This document shows, piece after piece, positions 22,458 through 26,058 of a stretch of DNA of 26,058 nucleotides; position 1 is the first letter of the stretch, and each line of letters begins with the position of its first letter. The notes beneath the pieces are model-generated. The model saw only the letters and a program-made list of their open reading frames with translations. It was not told the DNA's origin and searched no databases. The stretch spans positions 1 through 26,058 of the forward strand of contig JBJOHV010000062.1 in assembly GCA_046047495.1 (NCBI GenBank), in the 5' to 3' direction. The translations under genes were made by a program, and so were the position numbers. The stretch comes from NORP240 sp046047495. Lineage in GTDB: Bacteria; Pseudomonadota; Gammaproteobacteria; Pseudomonadales; Pseudohongiellaceae.

Positions 22458-23534
22458 TCAACGAACCCGACGCAATAACAGCGCACCCAGTGCGCCGCTT
22501 ACCAGAATGGGTAACAGGACCGCCAGCACGGGACTGAACCCGTACAGCAGGCTGACAGGCTCCAGCAGGCGTTGGGCAATGGTAAAGCCCAGGCCGATGC
22601 TGATGGCCACGAAAATGCGGTAGCCGGTGGTGGCCTCCCGCAGTGGTCCAAACACAAAGGATATGGCCAGCAGCACAAGGGCCGCTGTGGCCAGCGGCTG
22701 CAGAAGCTTTTTCCAGAACGCCAGGAAATAACGTCCCGCCTCCAGGCCCTCGGATTCAAAATAACGGGCAAAGCGGTAGAGCCCCGAGATGGACTGGCGC
22801 TGGGGCTGCACCAGCAGCACACTCAACAACTGGGGTGAGAGGTCCACCACCCAGTCCACCTGCAGGTATTGACGGGTATCAATGCGGGTCGTGCCGATCA
22901 GGGACTCCGCCACATTGCTGAGACGCCAGTAACTGCGCTCACCGTCCTGGATGAACTGCCCGCGCTCGGCAAAACTGCTGGAGACCAGCCGGCGCTCATC
23001 GTCCAGCTGGTAACGGGCAATGCCGTATAACAATTCACCCCCGGGGGCGATGGCATTGATGTGAATGAATTCGTTGCCGATCTTCTGCCAGCTGCCGATG
23101 CCGGCCCCGATGGCGTCGGCGCCGGTCTGCTGCAAAGCGCGCTCGCTCTGGGCCTGCTGTTGCAGTGGTGGCGCGATGAATTCCCCGAGCAGCAGGCTGC
23201 ACAACATGATCAGCAGGGTCGGCTGCATGGCGGCCCAGACGATGCGCCAGGTATGGACGCCGGCGGACTGGATCACCATCAGCTCATTGTTGGAGGCCAG
23301 GATGCCGAGGCCGATGAGTGCTCCCCCCAGGGCTGAAAACGGCAGTAACTCGTAGACACTGGTGGGTGTGGTCCGCAACACGTACAGCAGGGCATGCCAG
23401 GTGGTGTAATTGGCATCGCTGTCGTCCAGCTGTTCCGCCAGGGAAAACACCATGTCCACGGTGGCGGTCAGGGTCACCATCACCAGCATGGACAACAGCA
23501 CCGTGGTGCCGATGTGCCGATTGATGCGGGTCAT
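22458..23534 (-). CDS. lptG: LPS export ABC transporter permease LptG
   Basis: 358-aa inner-membrane subunit of LptB2FG, which extracts LPS and passes it to the LptC/A bridge. It opens MTRINRHIGTTVLLSMLVMVTLTATVDMVFSLAEQL, with first membrane helices and the substrate-gate region. A periplasmic beta-jellyroll domain lies at about 120-250, and the C-terminal helices include FVFGPLREATTGYRIFVAISIGLGF. ATG 23534 overlaps the lptF stop by one base (TGATG). The longer frame from 23621 lies inside lptF and is discarded. Linked as usual to lptF; lptB, lptC and lptA are not in this window. Confidence 0.95.
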   Translation of the reverse strand: MTRINRHIGTTVLLSMLVMVTLTATVDMVFSLAEQLDDSDANYTTWHALLYVLRTTPTSVYELLPFSALGGALIGLGILASNNELMVIQSAGVHTWRIVWAAMQPTLLIMLCSLLLGEFIAPPLQQQAQSERALQQTGADAIGAGIGSWQKIGNEFIHINAIAPGGELLYGIARYQLDDERRLVSSSFAERGQFIQDGERSYWRLSNVAESLIGTTRIDTRQYLQVDWVVDLSPQLLSVLLVQPQRQSISGLYRFARYFESEGLEAGRYFLAFWKKLLQPLATAALVLLAISFVFGPLREATTGYRIFVAISIGLGFTIAQRLLEPVSLLYGFSPVLAVLLPILVSGALGALLLRRVR

Positions 23535-24634
23535 CAGGCGCGCCCCCGGGTCAGTCCCGGCAGGCGCCGTCCCGAATAAACAGCGGCTGCGAGGGCCAGG
23601 AACAGCCCATGCACCCACCACATACCGATCAGAGGCGGCAGGCTGCCGTCGGCGATTCGATCACGACAGATCTGCAGCAGAATGAAGTACATGGCGTACA
23701 ACAGGGCGGCAGGTACCAGCTTGCTGTAGCGACCCTGGCGCGGATTCACTTTACTGAGGGGCACCGCGATGAGGGTGATGATGGGAATCAGCAGGACTGC
23801 CGAGATGCGCCACTGCAGTTCAGCCATGTAGGCCGGCTCCTCCGAACCCAGCAGCGCCAGGGTAGGCAGGGCCATTTCCTCCTGGATGTCCTGGAAGGGT
23901 TCCGGTTCCGGCAGCAGGATGGATTGGGTGTCGAACTGGGCCACGGCAAAATCCGCCCGTCCGGGGCGACCTTCGTATTGCCGCACGTTTTCTAGCCGCA
24001 TATAGCGATTGCCACTGGCCGCATCCACCTGGGAGCGGGCGGTTTCGGAAATGATGAGGCGGATGCCCGTATCGCCGTTCTGGTCTGCGGCGGTGGACAC
24101 CACGAACACATTCTCCAGGCGCCGGGCTGTCTCGGCGTTATTGATACGCTCCGCATAAGTGACCCGGCTGCCGTCACCGAAGGCCTGGAATTGTCCGGCC
24201 ACCATGAGATCCAGCTCCGTCAGTTCCTTCTGTTGCTGCTCCAGCAGCTCGGTATTGCGAATGCCCCAAGGTGCGATCTCGAAGCTGAGGGCCGCCACCA
24301 GCAGGATGATGGCGGCGGCCGAGGCCAGGGAAACGCCCAGCAGCTGGCGGTTGCTGAGACCGCTGCCGATCAGCACGGTCATCTCGTTTTCCGCATACAT
24401 GCGGCCATAAACCAACAGAATACCCAGGAACAGGGCCAGGGGCAGGATCACCAGCAGAAAATCAGGCAGGCGGTAGAAGATGAACAGCAACAAAACGTCG
24501 GAGGCCAGTTCCCCGGCCACCGCCTGACCGAGGTACTGGATGAAACGGTTGATGAGGCCCACGATCAGCAGGATCACGGTGACCGCCGCCATGACCTGCA
24601 GAATCTGGCGGGTGAGATAGCGGAATATGATCAC
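23534..24634 (-). CDS. lptF: LPS export ABC transporter permease LptF
   Basis: 366-aa partner of LptG. MIIFRYLTRQILQVMAAVTVILLIVGLINRF matches the LptF N-terminus, and LVYGRMYAENEMTVLIGSGLSNRQLLG is the coupling-helix region that contacts LptB. A periplasmic jellyroll domain spans about 130-260, followed by three C-terminal helices. Start is GTG at 24634; no good Shine-Dalgarno is visible, so translation may depend on coupling with the thioesterase gene ending 45 bases upstream. lptF-lptG divergent from pepA is the common gammaproteobacterial arrangement; here a thioesterase gene is inserted between them. Confidence 0.95.
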   Translation of the reverse strand: MIIFRYLTRQILQVMAAVTVILLIVGLINRFIQYLGQAVAGELASDVLLLFIFYRLPDFLLVILPLALFLGILLVYGRMYAENEMTVLIGSGLSNRQLLGVSLASAAAIILLVAALSFEIAPWGIRNTELLEQQQKELTELDLMVAGQFQAFGDGSRVTYAERINNAETARRLENVFVVSTAADQNGDTGIRLIISETARSQVDAASGNRYMRLENVRQYEGRPGRADFAVAQFDTQSILLPEPEPFQDIQEEMALPTLALLGSEEPAYMAELQWRISAVLLIPIITLIAVPLSKVNPRQGRYSKLVPAALLYAMYFILLQICRDRIADGSLPPLIGMWWVHGLFLALAAAVYSGRRLPGLTRGRA

Positions 24635-24679
24635 GTCGTTGCAGGGCCCCGCGGCAGGGCTGCTGAAGGCGCGGGCAGG

Positions 24680-25123
24680 TCAGGCGACCTTGGATGCAGG
24701 TCCTTCCAACAAGGACTTGAATGCCCGGGGGACTTCGGCCAGCTTGTGTTTGTCGAAGTCGAAAAATACCACACCCATCTTGGCATGACACACCACGGAT
24801 TCCAAGGCGCTGTTGGTCACCTGAAAACCGATGTCGAAACCGTACTTGTTGAACTTGCTGACTCCCACATCGATGATCAGCAGATCATTGGCGAAGGACT
24901 CGGAACGGAAGTCGATGGCAAGGTCGGTGACCACCATACCAAGACCGTAGATGTTGGATTCATTGAACCCGAGGCTGGCGAGGAATTGCAGTCTGGCTTC
25001 GTGAATGATTTTGATCATGGCCACACTGTCCATGTGGCGGGCGTAATTGACATCGCTGATGCCAACATTGCGCTCCATGCTGAAAATAAACTGATCGGGG
25101 GCGTCGATTTTCACTCGTGGCAT
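24680..25123 (-). CDS. 4HBT-type acyl-CoA thioesterase family protein
   Basis: 147-aa single hotdog domain. The motif GISDVNYARHMDSVAMIKIIHEAR (21-44) carries the family's D24 and the helix that follows; MVVTDLAIDFRSESF and the acidic ...VVFFDFDKHKLAEVP ending are typical. It hydrolyses acyl-CoA thioesters in the cytosol; which acyl chain is unknown. AGGAGA stands seven bases before ATG 25123. It is the first gene of the minus-strand run thioesterase-lptF-lptG and is divergent from pepA across 184 bp that must contain both promoters. A link to fatty-acyl supply for envelope lipids would fit its place but is only inferred. Confidence 0.87.
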   Translation of the reverse strand: MPRVKIDAPDQFIFSMERNVGISDVNYARHMDSVAMIKIIHEARLQFLASLGFNESNIYGLGMVVTDLAIDFRSESFANDLLIIDVGVSKFNKYGFDIGFQVTNSALESVVCHAKMGVVFFDFDKHKLAEVPRAFKSLLEGPASKVA

Positions 25124-25307
25124 TTTCAGTCTCCTGCGCGAACCAGACTATTGCATTAACCCTATATGACAGTGCCAATGATGTTTGGTTCAACCTGGGG
25201 TCGTCAACATTTTCGCGACCGTCGGGGGTTCTATTGCTTAAGTGCTTGAACAACTTTAGGATTGTGGAAATTTTATTTATCCCGACTCTATCAATGCGCA
25301 GGTGCCC

Positions 25308-26058
25308 ATGAAGTACGCCATCAACAGCAATGCCCCGGAAAAAATCCTCACTGACTGCCTGGTCATCCCGGTTTGGGAAAAATCGACCCTGGACGACAGC
25401 GCCGCTTCCGTAAACACCGCCAGCGGCAAGGCCCTGGCAACGATCATGGGCAGTGGAGATGTGACGGGCAAGGCCGGTGATGCACTGTTGGTGCATGGCA
25501 TTGCCGGTGTAAAGGCCCGGCGTCTGCTGCTGGTGGGCTGTGGTCCCCGCAAGAAATTTGATGCCCGTGCCTATCGCAAGGTGGTGCAGGCCAGCCTCAA
25601 GGTGCTGGGCGGCTCTTCCGCCGCCTCCGCCCATTTCCTGCTGAGCGCCCTGCCGGTGACGGACCGGGATCATCATTGGACCGTTAGCCGACTGGTCCAG
25701 GAGGTGGCTGAAAGCCAGTACCAGTACGATCACACGAAGAGCAAGAAGGCCTCGGCTCCCGCCCTCAAGTCCGTGTCCCTGTCCGCGGCCAAAGGTCTGC
25801 CGCGCAAATCCCTGGACCAGGACATCGCCCTGGGCCGGGCCGTGGGTCTGGGCATGAATGCCACCAAGCAGCTGGGCAATCTGCCCGGCAATATCTGCAC
25901 ACCCAGCTACCTGGCGGCCGAATGCATCAAGCTGGGCACCCGCTACGGAAAAATCACCACCCAGGTGCTCAGTGAGCGGCAGATGCAGCGCCTGGGCATG
26001 GGTTCGTTGCTGTCGGTGAGCGCGGGATCCGCCCAGGAGGCAACGAACCCATGCAGAT
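25308..26058 (+). CDS. pepA: Leucyl aminopeptidase PepA, 3' end cut off by window
   Basis: The N-terminal part (250 codons of about 490-500) of the M17 metallo-aminopeptidase; in E. coli PepA is also a DNA-binding factor. The N-terminal regulatory domain (VHGIAGVKARRLLLVGCGP, then RKVVQASLKVL) is complete, and the catalytic part starts at GRAVGLGMNATKQLGNLPGNICTPSYLA. Metal-site residues lie beyond the window. ATG 25308 is preceded by AGGTG at tight spacing. A TTGAAC (25246-25251) followed by an AT-rich stretch may be the promoter. The last residues (...GSAQE then ATNPCR) depart from the family, where a hydrophobic strand should follow GS-x-E; this coincides with an inverted repeat at the window end and is probably artefactual. 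Confidence 0.93.
   Translation, partial: MKYAINSNAPEKILTDCLVIPVWEKSTLDDSAASVNTASGKALATIMGSGDVTGKAGDALLVHGIAGVKARRLLLVGCGPRKKFDARAYRKVVQASLKVLGGSSAASAHFLLSALPVTDRDHHWTVSRLVQEVAESQYQYDHTKSKKASAPALKSVSLSAAKGLPRKSLDQDIALGRAVGLGMNATKQLGNLPGNICTPSYLAAECIKLGTRYGKITTQVLSERQMQRLGMGSLLSVSAGSAQEATNPCR
25996..26054. repeat. 15-bp perfect inverted repeat at the window end
   Basis: GCATGGGTTCGTTGC (25996-26010) and its exact complement GCAACGAACCCATGC (26040-26054), separated by 29 bases, four bases from the end of the sequence. It falls inside the pepA coding region and the protein stops matching its family at the second arm. Confidence 0.85.

Noticed and set aside
24191..25159. 322-codon plus-strand frame opposite lptF and the thioesterase
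   Set aside because: Gln/His-rich shadow sequence crossing two recognised genes.
1..26058. CRISPR array, prophage, integron or intact insertion sequence
   Set aside because: No evenly spaced direct repeats, integrase, transposase or phage structural gene was found on either strand.

Overview
The window looks like a GC-rich gammaproteobacterial chromosome segment, or a whole contig from one. Evidence for this is the lptF-lptG pair divergent from pepA, a three-gene pnt transhydrogenase operon, a queA gene, an encoded-CCA tRNA-Leu(CAA), and the overall protein families. I cannot place it below class. Both ends cut through genes: leuA on the left and pepA on the right. The last ~19 bases look like a fold-back artefact.

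Left part (1-6291). A class-II-type leuA (minus strand, 3' end missing) is divergent from an Lrp/AsnC regulator across a strikingly AT-rich spacer. After the regulator comes a compact intergenic cassette: a perfect 21-bp inverted repeat followed by four degenerate tandem units. Then, all on the minus strand and read right to left, come queA, malate dehydrogenase, a LytS/YehU-type membrane histidine kinase and a LytTR response regulator. The last three are close enough to be one operon.

Middle part (6292-14095). A tRNA-Leu(CAA) has its own strong promoter and is followed by an unlisted 47-aa single-pass membrane protein. Next is an isocitrate/isopropylmalate dehydrogenase family enzyme, convergent with a Leptospira-type (R)-citramalate synthase; the pair suggests a pyruvate-based isoleucine route next to the leucine enzyme at the left end. 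pntAA-pntAB-pntB (NADPH supply) follow with overlapping or abutting reading frames, and an RDD membrane protein is translationally coupled to pntB. A D-amino-acid transaminase comes next.

Right part (14135-26058). A periplasmic gamma-glutamyltransferase converges, with a 7-bp overlap, on a penicillin-acylase-family lipoprotein. Upstream of that, all on the minus strand and tightly packed, are a DUF2334/polysaccharide-deacetylase-like protein, a GT4 glycosyltransferase, a membrane-anchored sulfotransferase, a secreted alpha/beta hydrolase, lptG, lptF and a 4HBT thioesterase. The deacetylase-GT-sulfotransferase trio overlaps by ATGA junctions. It is the best candidate here for an undescribed system, possibly making or modifying an envelope glycoconjugate beside the LPS exporter genes. 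pepA starts divergently at the far right.

No CRISPR array, prophage, integrase or intact insertion sequence was seen. The longest stretch without a protein gene (6292-6711) holds the queA and tRNA promoters and the tRNA.
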